A stretch of DNA of 9,061 nt. Origin: Opitutaceae bacterium. GTDB taxonomy: Bacteria > Verrucomicrobiota > Verrucomicrobiia > Opitutales > Opitutaceae. A model generated the notes under the pieces. It was not told the origin of the DNA. It saw only the letters and a list, made by a program, of their open reading frames with translations, and made no database searches. The stretch covers positions 1 to 9,061 of the forward strand of contig JAHFTI010000130.1 of the NCBI GenBank assembly GCA_023265535.1, read 5' to 3'. The translations under genes were made by a program, and so were the position numbers. Shown here in pieces: positions 1 through 6,855 of the stretch (position 1 is the stretch's first letter; every line of letters begins with the position of its first letter).

Positions 1-1213
1 GCACAAAGGACTGTCCCGCGACGGACACGGGCGAATCGGGCGTCTCGGCCAGGGCGCGGGCCTGGCGCGTGAGGAAGGCCGCCAGGTGGCGCGTCACCCC
101 GGCATCCTGGGCGTAGGGCAGGGCCATCTGCGCAAGGCCGCTGCGGCGGGCGGTCTGGGGCGCCTCGTTGGCCGCCACCTTGGGGAAGAAGCCGTCCGTC
201 AGGAGGCGCTCCAGCTCGGTGCGCGTCAGCTCGGTGCGGATCGTGCCACCGATCAGCGAACTGCTGCGGCCGGCGATCACGAGCGGGGCGGCGGCGAGTG
301 TGGAGTCCGTGTAGAGGAGTTCCTTGGCCTGGCGGCAGGCATGCACCAACGCCGTGAACTGCCAGGAATCGAGCTTCCTGCCCTCCCCCGAGAGGCGCTG
401 GGCCACCGTGTGCGCCAGGGCGAGGTCCATGTTGTCGCCACCGAGAAGGATGTGGTCGCCCACGGCCACGCGCGTCAACTCGAGGTCGCCGTTGCGGTCC
501 GTGACGGCGATGAGGGAAAAGTCGCTGGTGCCGCCGCCGACGTCCACCACGAGGACCAGATCTCCGGGGCGCACCTGCTTGCGGAAGCCTTCGCCGCAGC
601 GCTCGATCCAGGCGTAGAAGGCGGCCTGGGGCTCCTCGAGCAGGGTGACCTGGCCGAGGCCGGCGCGCTGGGCGGCGAGCAGGGTGAGGTCGCGTGCGGC
701 CGCATCGAAGGAGGCCGGCACCGTGAGCACGAGGTCCTGCCGGGCAAGCGGGTCCGCCGGGTGGGACTGGTCCCAGGCGGCGCGCAGCTGCGAGAGATAG
801 GCCGCCGAGGCGTCGAGCGGCGAGATCCGGCTCACCTCCGCGGGCGCCTGCCAGGGCAGGAGGGCCGACTGGCGGTCCACGCCCGGATGGCAGAGCCAAC
901 TCTTGGCCGAGGACACCAGGCGCGTCGGCACCTTGGCGCCGTGCGAGCGGGCGAACTCACCCACAAAATGGGGGGAGGAGGCGCCGGAGCTCTCCCAGGG
1001 AAGCCCGAGGGACCCGGCGGGAAACTCCTGCGGCGAGGGCAGGTAAAGGAAGGAGGGGAGCAGAGGGCGCGCCTCGACCAGGCCGGGCCCGGTGAGCTGC
1101 GGGAGGGCGAGCATGGACTGGGCGCCGCCGCGCGGAGCGCTGTCACCAATTTCCGAATACGAGAGGGCGCAGTTGGTCGTGCCCAGGTCAATGCCGACGG
1201 AATAACGTGCCAT
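1..1213 (-). CDS. Hsp70-family (DnaK-like) chaperone, 3' part outside the window
   Basis: ATP-dependent Hsp70-type chaperone, probably cytoplasmic (no signal peptide). The frame is open from ATG 1213 to the left edge, giving 404 codons and no stop. Residues 6-17 (VGIDLGTTNCAL) are the phosphate-1 loop of the actin-like ATPase fold. A TVPASF motif follows near residue 155, then LLEEPQAAFYAW, and the phosphate-2 loop DVGGGTSD begins at D224. A later stretch reads VGDHILLGGDNMDLALAH. Between the two loops is an extended segment (VGEFARSHGAKVPTRLVSSA, then KSWLCHPGVD) that ordinary DnaK lacks; I recognise it from the longer Hsp70 relatives that sit beside DUF2760 genes. The adenosine motif and substrate-binding domain should lie beyond the edge; I expect about 600 residues in all. 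No Shine-Dalgarno precedes the ATG. The gene lies 117 nt after the DUF2760 gene on the same strand. Family is certain; client and role are not known. Confidence 0.93.
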   Translation of the reverse strand, partial: MARYSVGIDLGTTNCALSYSEIGDSAPRGGAQSMLALPQLTGPGLVEARPLLPSFLYLPSPQEFPAGSLGLPWESSGASSPHFVGEFARSHGAKVPTRLVSSAKSWLCHPGVDRQSALLPWQAPAEVSRISPLDASAAYLSQLRAAWDQSHPADPLARQDLVLTVPASFDAAARDLTLLAAQRAGLGQVTLLEEPQAAFYAWIERCGEGFRKQVRPGDLVLVVDVGGGTSDFSLIAVTDRNGDLELTRVAVGDHILLGGDNMDLALAHTVAQRLSGEGRKLDSWQFTALVHACRQAKELLYTDSTLAAAPLVIAGRSSSLIGGTIRTELTRTELERLLTDGFFPKVAANEAPQTARRSGLAQMALPYAQDAGVTRHLAAFLTRQARALAETPDSPVSVAGQSFV

Positions 1214-1258
1214 GTGAAAATGCGGTGGAAACGGAGGATCGGGGAGTGCGGTGGGAAA

Positions 1259-1275
1259 CGGGCCCGGCAGGCCCG
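1259..1275. other. short GC hairpin in the DUF2760-Hsp70 gap
   Basis: A 6-bp inverted repeat, CGGGCC and GGCCCG, with a 5-nt loop lies in the 117-nt gap between the two genes. On the minus strand it is followed by TTTCCC, not a proper T run. It could be a weak attenuator or mRNA processing site, but in sequence this GC-rich it may be chance. I saw no convincing promoter in the gap. Confidence 0.2.
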
Positions 1276-1330
1276 GTCGTGGAGAGGAGGTACGCCGCCC
1301 GGGAGCGCGGCGCCGGCGCAGGAACGACGC

Positions 1331-1900
1331 TCAGAGCTCCACCTCGGCTGCGGCGAGCACGCGCGGATCGAGCGAGGCGGATTGCTCGGGCAGGCGGACG
1401 CCCGTGACGACCCAGCCGTGGTGGCGGAGGGTGCCATTGAAGGGCGGCTGGCCCGCGACATTGCCCGTGAGGCGGATCCGTCGGCTGTCAAAGCCGGCGG
1501 GCAGGGTCACGCGCGTGCCATCGGACCCGGGAAGGGCGGGCTCGAGGCTGAGGTACTGGTCCAGGACCTTGCGGCACCCGGCGTGCACCACGCGGGCGGC
1601 GGCGCCGATGTCCGCGTCGGAGAAGGGCGCCACGTCCTCGCGAAGGAAGTCGACCAGGCGCCCCTCGCGCTGCAGCAGCCCCAGCAGGAGCAGGCCGGCG
1701 CTGGGATCGGTCTCCTGCCTGGCTGCGGGAGCGGGGGCCACGGGTGCGGCGGGCGCAGGGCCCGGCGCGGGCTGGGGCGCGGGTGCGGCTTGTTCCTGCA
1801 GGGCACGCGCGGCCTTGGCCGCGGCCTCGGCATTGCCGAGAAGGCGGAAGGCAAGCCCGAGGCGGGCAAGGAAGGAGGGCGAGTCGTCGTGGTTGGCCAT
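1331..1900 (-). CDS. DUF2760 domain-containing protein, partner of Hsp70
   Basis: Protein of 189 residues with two parts. Residues 1-40 form a helical start (SFLARLGLAFRLLGNAEAA) and residues 41-65 an Ala/Pro-rich linker. From about residue 66 onward is the DUF2760 domain: LLLLGLLQREGRLVDFLRED, AARVVHAGCRKVLDQYLSLE, VTLPAGFDSRRIRLTGNVAG and PPFNGTLRHHGWVVTGVRLP, all typical of the family. No biochemical function is established for DUF2760. In other bacteria it is found directly before one or two Hsp70-like genes, as here, which suggests a cofactor or adaptor for that chaperone (inference). The protein looks cytoplasmic, with no signal peptide. The ATG at 1900 has no Shine-Dalgarno. It lies 71 nt after the response regulator stop, so it may be read from the upstream operon or from its own promoter in that gap. 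Confidence 0.88.
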   Translation of the reverse strand: MANHDDSPSFLARLGLAFRLLGNAEAAAKAARALQEQAAPAPQPAPGPAPAAPVAPAPAARQETDPSAGLLLLGLLQREGRLVDFLREDVAPFSDADIGAAARVVHAGCRKVLDQYLSLEPALPGSDGTRVTLPAGFDSRRIRLTGNVAGQPPFNGTLRHHGWVVTGVRLPEQSASLDPRVLAAAEVEL

Positions 1901-1971
1901 GGAGGAAAGGAGCTAGCGTGGAGCCCCACAGCTTCCTCGAAAACCACAAAATTCCAAGCCCGGCGAGCGCT
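1901..1971 (-). promoter_or_regulatory. gap between response regulator and chaperone pair
   Basis: This 71-nt stretch is clearly richer in A and T than its surroundings (minus strand GGAATTTTGTGGTTTTCG). A minus-strand TTGGAA could act as a -35 element, but no good -10 follows at 16-18 nt. There is no hairpin with a T run, so no terminator separates the two-component genes from the chaperone genes. A promoter for the DUF2760-Hsp70 pair is possible only on grounds of base composition and position. Confidence 0.25.
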
Positions 1972-2694
1972 TCAGGCCCCGGGCCCTGTGACAAAACGGT
2001 AACCGACACCATGAACCGTGACAATCGTGACCGGGATCTCGGGGTCGGGTTCGAGCTTCTTGCGCAGCTGCGCGACGTGCTGGTCCAGGGTCCGCGTGGT
2101 GCCCAGGTACTCCACGCCCCAGACGGCGTTGAGGAGGGCGTCGCGCGTGAGCACCTCGCCCGGATGCGCCGCGAACACCTCGGCCAGGCGCAGCTCGCGG
2201 GCCGTCAGGGAAAGCTCGCGGCGGCCGGGAAGCACGACGACAAAGCGGCGGCGATCCACCGAGGCGGCCCCCATGGTGAAGACGGGGGGCAGCTCCACGC
2301 CGGCCTCCGCCTTGCCGCGCGCGGAAAGGCGCGAGCGGCGCAACAGGGCCTCCACCCGGGCCAGCAACTCCTGCAGGCCGAAGGGCTTGGCCACGTAGTC
2401 ATCCGCCCCCAGGCGCAGGCCCACCACCTTGTCGAGCTCTTCCCCCTTGGCCGTGAGGAAGAGGATGGGCACGGCGGAGTCGGTCTTGCGCAGCTCCCGG
2501 CACACATCGTAGCCGCTGAGGCGGGGCATCATGACATCGAGCACCACAAGGTCGTACTTATGTTGCGGATACAGTTTCAGCGCCTGGGCGCCGTCGCTGG
2601 CGGTGACCACCTCGTGGCCCTCGCTCTCGAGGGCGGCGACAAGGCCCTGGCGGATGTTGGCGTCGTCTTCGGCGACCAGGATGCGTGCGTTCAT
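1972..2694 (-). CDS. OmpR/PhoB-family response regulator
   Basis: Transcription factor of 240 residues controlled by phosphorylation. The receiver domain (residues 3-118) has the acidic pair D10-D11, the phosphate acceptor D53 (LVVLDVMMPRLSG), T81 and K103 in the KPF motif, so all catalytic positions are intact. A linker covers about 119-140. The winged-helix DNA-binding domain (about 143-236) has LSLTARELRLAEVFAAHPGE, the recognition-helix region RTLDQHVAQLRKKL and the closing VHGVGYRF. The R-T-x-D-x-H pattern is that of the PhoB/OmpR group, which usually binds 11-bp direct repeats as tandem dimers. Its ATG overlaps the histidine kinase stop codon (ATGA, 2691-2694), so the two are almost certainly translationally coupled and form a cognate pair. 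The kinase-first order is the reverse of the common phoB-phoR order. I do not call it PhoB itself, since no phosphate-transport genes are in view. Confidence 0.96.
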   Translation of the reverse strand: MNARILVAEDDANIRQGLVAALESEGHEVVTASDGAQALKLYPQHKYDLVVLDVMMPRLSGYDVCRELRKTDSAVPILFLTAKGEELDKVVGLRLGADDYVAKPFGLQELLARVEALLRRSRLSARGKAEAGVELPPVFTMGAASVDRRRFVVVLPGRRELSLTARELRLAEVFAAHPGEVLTRDALLNAVWGVEYLGTTRTLDQHVAQLRKKLEPDPEIPVTIVTVHGVGYRFVTGPGA

Positions 2695-5303
2695 GCGGAG
2701 GGCTTCTTGGCGTGGGGAGGCAGGGAAAGCTCGAAGATCGCGCCGCCGCCCTCGCGCGGCAGGCAGCGCAGCTCGCCACCCATGGCGCGCGCCAGCTGGC
2801 GGGCGATGCTGAGGCCCAGGCCCGCCCCACCCTTCTCGGCGGTGAGGCTCTGGTCCACGCGGTGGAACTTCAGGAAGATGCGCTCGCGCTCGGAGGCTTC
2901 CACGCCGGGGCCGCGGTCGGCCACGCGCACGAGGAGGCGCCCCGCCTGCCCCTGCTCCAGGGAGACACGCAGCTCACCGCCGCCTGCGGCGTACTTGAGG
3001 GCGTTGTCGAGCAGGTTGAGGAGGATCTGGCCGAAGGCGTCGCGGTCCGCGAGCACGGTGACCGGGCTGTCGGGGAGGACGAGATCCAGGCGCAGCCCGG
3101 CGTCGGCGAGGCGGGGTGTATTCACCTCACAGATACGCCGGAGCTCGGCCGCCGGGTCGAGGGCCTCGTTGGAGAGCGAGCGCAGCCCGCGCTCCAGGCG
3201 GCTGAAGTCGAGCACGTTGTTGACGAGGCGCGACAGGCGCTCGGACTCGCGGCCGATCGTCCTCAGGTACTCCGCACGCCGCTCGGCGTTGGCCACCCTG
3301 CCCTGTTCCAGCAGGTCGGAGTAGAGGCGGATCGTCGTGAGCGGGGTCTTCAGCTCATGGGAGACATTGGCGACTAAGGAGGTCTTCTGCACCGCCTCCT
3401 GGGCACTGGCGCGCGCCTGCAGCAGGAGCAACAGGCCGCCCGAGAGCAGGGCCACGACCAGGGTGCCCGCGAGCAGCGACCCGGTGAGCAGGAAGCCGGA
3501 GGATTCGCCCGCGGAAATCCCGGCGGATGGCAGGAGGTAGGCCTCCACCGACCAGCCGGGGAGCAAGGGGGTGGCGAGGGGGACGCGGGCGATGAAATCG
3601 GGGTTGCGGTGGCTGGTCGCGTTTCCCGAGACCTCGAGGAACGGCAGCGTGCCGGCCTGATGGAAGACCCGTCCGCGCTCATCACGCAGGCAGAGCCCCT
3701 CACCCGGCGCCAGGTCGGGCGGCAGCGCGGCACCGAGCCGCGAGACGAGCGCGGTGAGCTCCACCTCGACCCCGCGGACCTGGGCATCCTCGGCGGGCTG
3801 CACCCAGCCCAGCAGGAAAAGATGGTTGTCGATGACCTGGGGGAGCCAGCCGCGCCGCTCCACCGGGGCGGTCACCACGCTCACGGGTGACCCATCACTG
3901 GCGAGGGCCACGGGGGTGCTTCCCGTGTGAGTGACCGCCTGGGGCGAGGGGCGGGGGGATGCTTGCGCGCGAGCCGAGCGGCGCAGGTCGCGGGGCAGCT
4001 CGAGGGACGGAGCCGGCTGCCCCTGCTCGCGGCTGAAGGTGGCCGGAACCGGGGGCAGCTCGCGCAGGGAAAGGGGCGCCGGGGCGGCGGCCTGCTCGGC
4101 CTTCCTCGCGGGCGCGGCACTGGAGGATTCCTTGTCGGACCCTTCCGGAAGGACGGACGAGCCCGGGCCTGCGGCTGCGGCGGGCGCCGTCGCGGAAAAG
4201 GCCGCAAGCGCGGGGGACGAACGCTCGGACTGCCGGGCGGCGGCCCCGGGTATCAGGTCCTTGGATACAGCCGCGGAATCCCGGGAGGCCAGGGTGTCGC
4301 TTGCGACGTAGGACGAACTCGCGCTCGCGGACGGCGCCTCCTTGCGGGCGGCCTTGGAACGGCTCGACGACGAGGACTGGGCCGGGGCGGGTCTCAGCTT
4401 GGCCAGGGACTGCACATCACGCCGGGCCCGCTGGACATTGGCTGCATAATTGTTGAGTTCGGGAGCGGACTCCTGGCTCGAGGCCTGGGAATTGCGGGAG
4501 GAGCGGTTGGAGGAGGAACTGCGCTCGGAGGCCTCCACCATGAAGGGGGAAAGGCTGATGACCTCCTCGTCCTGGACAGGCTGCGCCGAGGTGCCGGCGG
4601 TCCCTGCCGCATCACGCTCGACGGCCTGATTGCTGGCCTTCGGCTCCTGCAGCCGGGCCTGCTCGAGGAGGCCGTTGCGGGACTTCCCGGCAGGCTCGCT
4701 GGCATGCGCCGTGGGGCGGTCCTCCTTCCTGTCCCCAGGCGAGGTGGGGGCGGGGGCGGAGGTGGGGGCAGTGACGAGGGCGGCCGACGGTTCGTCACGG
4801 AGCACGGGCCTCGCCGCGGGCGGGGGCGGAAGCGCGGGGACCTGGAAGGCCGTATCCAAGGACACACTACGGCGGAAGCGCGCGGCGGCGGCCTCGCGCA
4901 GCGGCTGCGAGAAGCGGCGATGGAAACCGCGCGACTCCTCATCGCCCCCTCCGGCCAGCGGCCTCAGGAGGGTGCCATCGGGGGCGCAGCGGAAGGTGCT
5001 CCGCACAAGCGGGTTTGCCTGCTGCAGGCTGCGCAGGTAGGCATCGGGATTCTCGGCGGGGGCGGCGGCAAGCGTGTCGAGCAGGCCGGTCTCCAGGTCG
5101 GAGATGATGAGCTCGGCGTTCTCCGCGGCGAGCTGTGCACGCGCCCCCAGGGCGGTGCGGCGCCCCTCCTCAAGCTGTTCGGCGCGCGCGAGCAGACGGC
5201 CTTCCTCGCGGCTGAGGAGGAGGAAGGCACCCACGCCGACGCCCAGGGTGGGCAGGAAGAGCAGCACCCAGTAGAGGTAAAGCCTTGGGAAGGGGCCTTT
5301 CAC
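2691..5303 (-). CDS. large membrane sensor histidine kinase
   Basis: Sensor kinase of about 870 residues from GTG 5303. TM1 is residues 8-30 (LYLYWVLLFLPTLG...), followed by a helical stretch. The extracytoplasmic region runs to about residue 603 and TM2 is about 604-628. The HisKA dimerisation helix has H649 in VSHELKTPLTTIRLYSDLLE. In the HATPase domain the N box has D766-N767 (LLNLLDNALKYA), G1 has D796 (ADRGPGV), and G2 GAGLG starts at about 827. The catalytic core is complete. The outer part is strange: a likely Cache/PAS-like sensor (about 31-150 and 470-603) is split by roughly 315 residues rich in Ser, Ala and Pro. Start choice: an in-frame GTG at 5375 would add 24 residues (MVRLPPVPPLF...), but these look unlike a protein N-terminus, whereas GTG 5303 puts basic residues directly before TM1. 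Neither start has its own Shine-Dalgarno. The stop overlaps the response regulator start by 4 nt. The signal sensed is unknown. Confidence 0.93.
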   Translation of the reverse strand: MKGPFPRLYLYWVLLFLPTLGVGVGAFLLLSREEGRLLARAEQLEEGRRTALGARAQLAAENAELIISDLETGLLDTLAAAPAENPDAYLRSLQQANPLVRSTFRCAPDGTLLRPLAGGGDEESRGFHRRFSQPLREAAAARFRRSVSLDTAFQVPALPPPPAARPVLRDEPSAALVTAPTSAPAPTSPGDRKEDRPTAHASEPAGKSRNGLLEQARLQEPKASNQAVERDAAGTAGTSAQPVQDEEVISLSPFMVEASERSSSSNRSSRNSQASSQESAPELNNYAANVQRARRDVQSLAKLRPAPAQSSSSSRSKAARKEAPSASASSSYVASDTLASRDSAAVSKDLIPGAAARQSERSSPALAAFSATAPAAAAGPGSSVLPEGSDKESSSAAPARKAEQAAAPAPLSLRELPPVPATFSREQGQPAPSLELPRDLRRSARAQASPRPSPQAVTHTGSTPVALASDGSPVSVVTAPVERRGWLPQVIDNHLFLLGWVQPAEDAQVRGVEVELTALVSRLGAALPPDLAPGEGLCLRDERGRVFHQAGTLPFLEVSGNATSHRNPDFIARVPLATPLLPGWSVEAYLLPSAGISAGESSGFLLTGSLLAGTLVVALLSGGLLLLLQARASAQEAVQKTSLVANVSHELKTPLTTIRLYSDLLEQGRVANAERRAEYLRTIGRESERLSRLVNNVLDFSRLERGLRSLSNEALDPAAELRRICEVNTPRLADAGLRLDLVLPDSPVTVLADRDAFGQILLNLLDNALKYAAGGGELRVSLEQGQAGRLLVRVADRGPGVEASERERIFLKFHRVDQSLTAEKGGAGLGLSIARQLARAMGGELRCLPREGGGAIFELSLPPHAKKPSA
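3894..4841 (-). other. low-complexity Ser/Ala/Pro-rich insert in the kinase sensor
   Basis: About residues 155-470 of the kinase consist mainly of Ser, Ala, Pro, Arg, Glu and Gln with few hydrophobic clusters, so this part is probably disordered outside the membrane. It starts around LPPPPAARP and ends around PSPQAVTHTG. Inside it, at 4527-4571, is DEEVISLSPFMVEAS, and at 4284-4310 YVASDTLAS. Both recall the start of Opitutales TonB-dependent receptors (LSPFxVxAS then GYxAxxTLAG), although there the two are normally close together and here they are about 70 residues apart. Codons are regular with no stop, so this is coding sequence and not a broken gene. Confidence 0.6.
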
Positions 5304-5392
5304 GCGGGCAATAAGTGAGGGCTGGAGGGACGGGTGGCAACGGAACAAAGGAGGAACCGGTGGAAGGCGCACCACCCGGGGGCGCCCCCCAA
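5300..5392 (-). other. possible 30-codon leader ORF coupled to the kinase
   Basis: A perfect AGGAGG (5399-5404, minus strand) stands 6 nt before a TTG at 5392. That TTG opens a 30-codon frame whose TGA (5300-5302) overlaps the kinase GTG (5301-5303) as GTGA. The arrangement is that of a translated leader passing ribosomes on to the kinase start. The encoded peptide (LGGAPGWCAFHRFLLCSV...) resembles nothing I know. TTG is a weak start and one such frame could arise by chance. Confidence 0.3.
5378..5389. repeat. 12-bp GC palindrome upstream of the kinase
   Basis: GGGGGCGCCCCC is a perfect 12-bp palindrome between the AGGAGG at 5399-5404 and the kinase start region. As RNA it could form a small GC stem with a tight 4-nt loop. 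It lies just after the TTG of the possible leader frame, so it could slow or modulate initiation there. It may also simply reflect the high GC content. Confidence 0.25.
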
Positions 5393-5422
5393 CCCGTTCC
5401 TCCTGACGCGCCGAACCGGGGT

Positions 5423-6763
5423 TCAGCGGCTGCTCTGCTGGTTCGTGGTCTGTGAATTCGAGGCGCGGTAGGACTTGCGCTTGGCGTTGTCCATGCCTTC
5501 ACGCTCCAGGCGATCGGCCTCCTTGAGGGCGGAAGCGGCCTCCGCCTTGAGTGCGAAGTTCGCACTGGCACCGGGCAGGGCGAGCACGGCCTTGGCCTGG
5601 GCACGCACCTCGAAGGCGGAGAGCTCGATACGATCCTCGTCGGCATGTTTGACCGCGGCATCCTTGGCGACGGCGATGGCATTGACCGCGTAGTCGGTCT
5701 GCACCTTCTGGTTGATGGCCTTCTCCATGGCCTGCTGGTCCGCCGAGAAGGAAACCCGGCCATCGGCGCGCAGGCTCAGCGTGCGCTGGTTGCGCACGTC
5801 CTCGCAGTTCACGCGGGCCTCGGCGAGGCGGCGCACATCACCGGCCACGCCGGGGGCGAGCTCGACCTCAAGCAGCGCGTACTTTTCCTGGCCGCCATAG
5901 AGCTGGTTGAGCGAGAACTCCGCACGCCTGCCCTGGATCGTTCCGGTGCGACCCACGAAGCGCAGCGGGAGCACGCCCTCGGGAAAGTCGATATGGACGA
6001 CCACGCGGCGGGCCACGACGTCAAGCACGTCGCCGAGCTCGGAATTGAAGATGCGGGGAAGGTCGGAGCCCGACTCCACAAAGTAGGTGTTGCCATCGCT
6101 GCAGTTGGCGAGGCCGGTCATGAGGTCCTCATTGAAGCCGAGGCCGAGGCCGACAGTCGTCACTGAGATCCCCTCCTTCATGAGGGCGGTGCCGAGGCGG
6201 GAAAGCTCCTGGGTGGAGCTGGGGCCCACGTTGGCCTGGCCGTCGGAGAGCAGGATCACGCGGCTGACATAGCGCGAGTCGCCGAGGTGGCGGCGCAGTT
6301 CGTTGGCGCCCTGGGAGACACCGCCGAACAGGGCGGTGCCGCCGCCCGCCTGGATGGACGAGATGACCTCCTCCATCTCGGCGCGGTCGCGGACGTGGCG
6401 CGCGGGGATGAGCGTGCGGACCTCGCTCTCGTAGGCCACGAGCGAGAACACATCCTCGGGGGAGAGACGGCGCACGACCTCAATGGCGGCCTCGCGGGCC
6501 TTGGCGAGCTTGGTGCCGGACATCGATCCCGAGCGGTCGATGACGAGGGCGAGGTTGATCGGGGGGCGCTGCCCGGACCTGGGCAGGTTCACGCCGTCGA
6601 GGCAGACCTTCAGCACCACCTTCTCGGTGCAGTTGGAGCGGACGAGCGGACGGTCGACATCGATGCGCACGCGCACGGAGTCGTCGGCGCGGGTGAAGGA
6701 GCAGGCGCAGAGCAGGCCGGAGAGGACGCTGAGCGCGGAGAGGAACTTGAGGAGGGATTTCAT
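5423..6763 (-). CDS. exported von Willebrand factor A (VWA) domain protein
   Basis: Protein of 446 residues. The N-terminus (residues 1-26, MKSLLKFLSALSVLSGLLCA...) is a signal peptide, cut either after TRA (signal peptidase I) or before C21 if it is a lipoprotein; the LCAC box is not ideal, so this stays open. The VWA domain covers about residues 68-245 with a complete MIDAS metal site: D76-R-S-G-S80, T143 in GGGTALFGG and D174 in LLSDGQANVG. Such domains bind a divalent metal and mediate protein contacts. Residues about 250-345 look like a beta-rich domain (VVVHIDFPEGVLPLRFVG, then YALLEVELAPG). Next comes a helical part (ALKAEAASALKEADRLERE style), ending in a polar tail rich in Ser, Gln and Asn. 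It sits directly before the sensor kinase on the same strand, so it may be an outer partner or signal input (inference). ATG 6763 has no Shine-Dalgarno but lies 48 nt after the TGTCA repeat array. Confidence 0.92.
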   Translation of the reverse strand: MKSLLKFLSALSVLSGLLCACSFTRADDSVRVRIDVDRPLVRSNCTEKVVLKVCLDGVNLPRSGQRPPINLALVIDRSGSMSGTKLAKAREAAIEVVRRLSPEDVFSLVAYESEVRTLIPARHVRDRAEMEEVISSIQAGGGTALFGGVSQGANELRRHLGDSRYVSRVILLSDGQANVGPSSTQELSRLGTALMKEGISVTTVGLGLGFNEDLMTGLANCSDGNTYFVESGSDLPRIFNSELGDVLDVVARRVVVHIDFPEGVLPLRFVGRTGTIQGRRAEFSLNQLYGGQEKYALLEVELAPGVAGDVRRLAEARVNCEDVRNQRTLSLRADGRVSFSADQQAMEKAINQKVQTDYAVNAIAVAKDAAVKHADEDRIELSAFEVRAQAKAVLALPGASANFALKAEAASALKEADRLEREGMDNAKRKSYRASNSQTTNQQSSR

Positions 6764-6786
6764 GGCGGTGTTCTTGGAACGCCGCC

Positions 6787-6818
6787 AGTAAAGCAGAAAA
6801 CCGCGCCCCGCTTGTCAG
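6787..6818 (-). promoter_or_regulatory. weak candidate promoter of the VWA gene
   Basis: On the minus strand, CTGACA (6813-6818), part of the outermost repeat of the TGTCA array, could serve as a -35 element and TTTACT (6787-6792) as a -10. The 20-nt spacing is too long for an unaided sigma-70 promoter. An activator bound to the array could make up for this. Suggestive only. Confidence 0.25.
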
Positions 6819-6855
6819 GGCGTGGTCATGGAATTGTCAGGAAATTGTCAGGAGT
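6812..6855 (+). promoter_or_regulatory. four 11-bp direct repeats, PhoB-box-like operator
   Basis: Four consecutive 11-bp units on the plus strand are TTGTCAGGGCG (6812-6822), TGGTCATGGAA (6823-6833), TTGTCAGGAAA (6834-6844) and TTGTCAGGAGT (6845-6855). TGTCA recurs at exact 11-bp steps, with one change (GGTCA) in the second unit. This is the geometry and core sequence of Pho boxes, which PhoB-type winged-helix regulators bind as head-to-tail dimers. The array ends 48 nt upstream of the VWA start codon, and its far end overlaps the last 8 nt of the 6848-7930 gene. Relative to VWA transcription the units read in reverse (TGACA), which is less usual. The OmpR/PhoB regulator at 1972-2694 is the obvious candidate binder. 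Confidence 0.65.

Noticed and set aside
86..2002. Long open frame on the plus strand, about 638 codons
   Set aside because: It lies antisense to the Hsp70, DUF2760 and response regulator genes and encodes Gly/Arg/His/Ala-rich sequence with no domain; in GC-rich DNA the complementary frame of a real gene is often open.
1984..2032. TGACA-like repeats at the 3' end of the regulator gene
   Set aside because: They are spaced irregularly and are explained by the conserved codons for PVTIVTVHGVGYRFVT.
1744..3324. Plus-strand open frame of about 526 codons over the regulator and kinase
   Set aside because: It is antisense to conserved receiver, winged-helix and kinase domains; composition is that of a shadow frame.
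3927..5318. Long open frame on the plus strand opposite the histidine kinase, very Gly/Arg-rich
   Set aside because: It mirrors the Ser/Ala/Pro-rich insert of the kinase; no motif, signal peptide or ribosome site supports it.
5304..5375. Kinase start at GTG 5375 (24 residues longer)
   Set aside because: The extra residues are Pro-rich, contain an isolated Cys and His and look non-conserved; the AGGAGG is 23 nt away. GTG 5303 lies directly before the basic residues and TM1. Not fully excluded.
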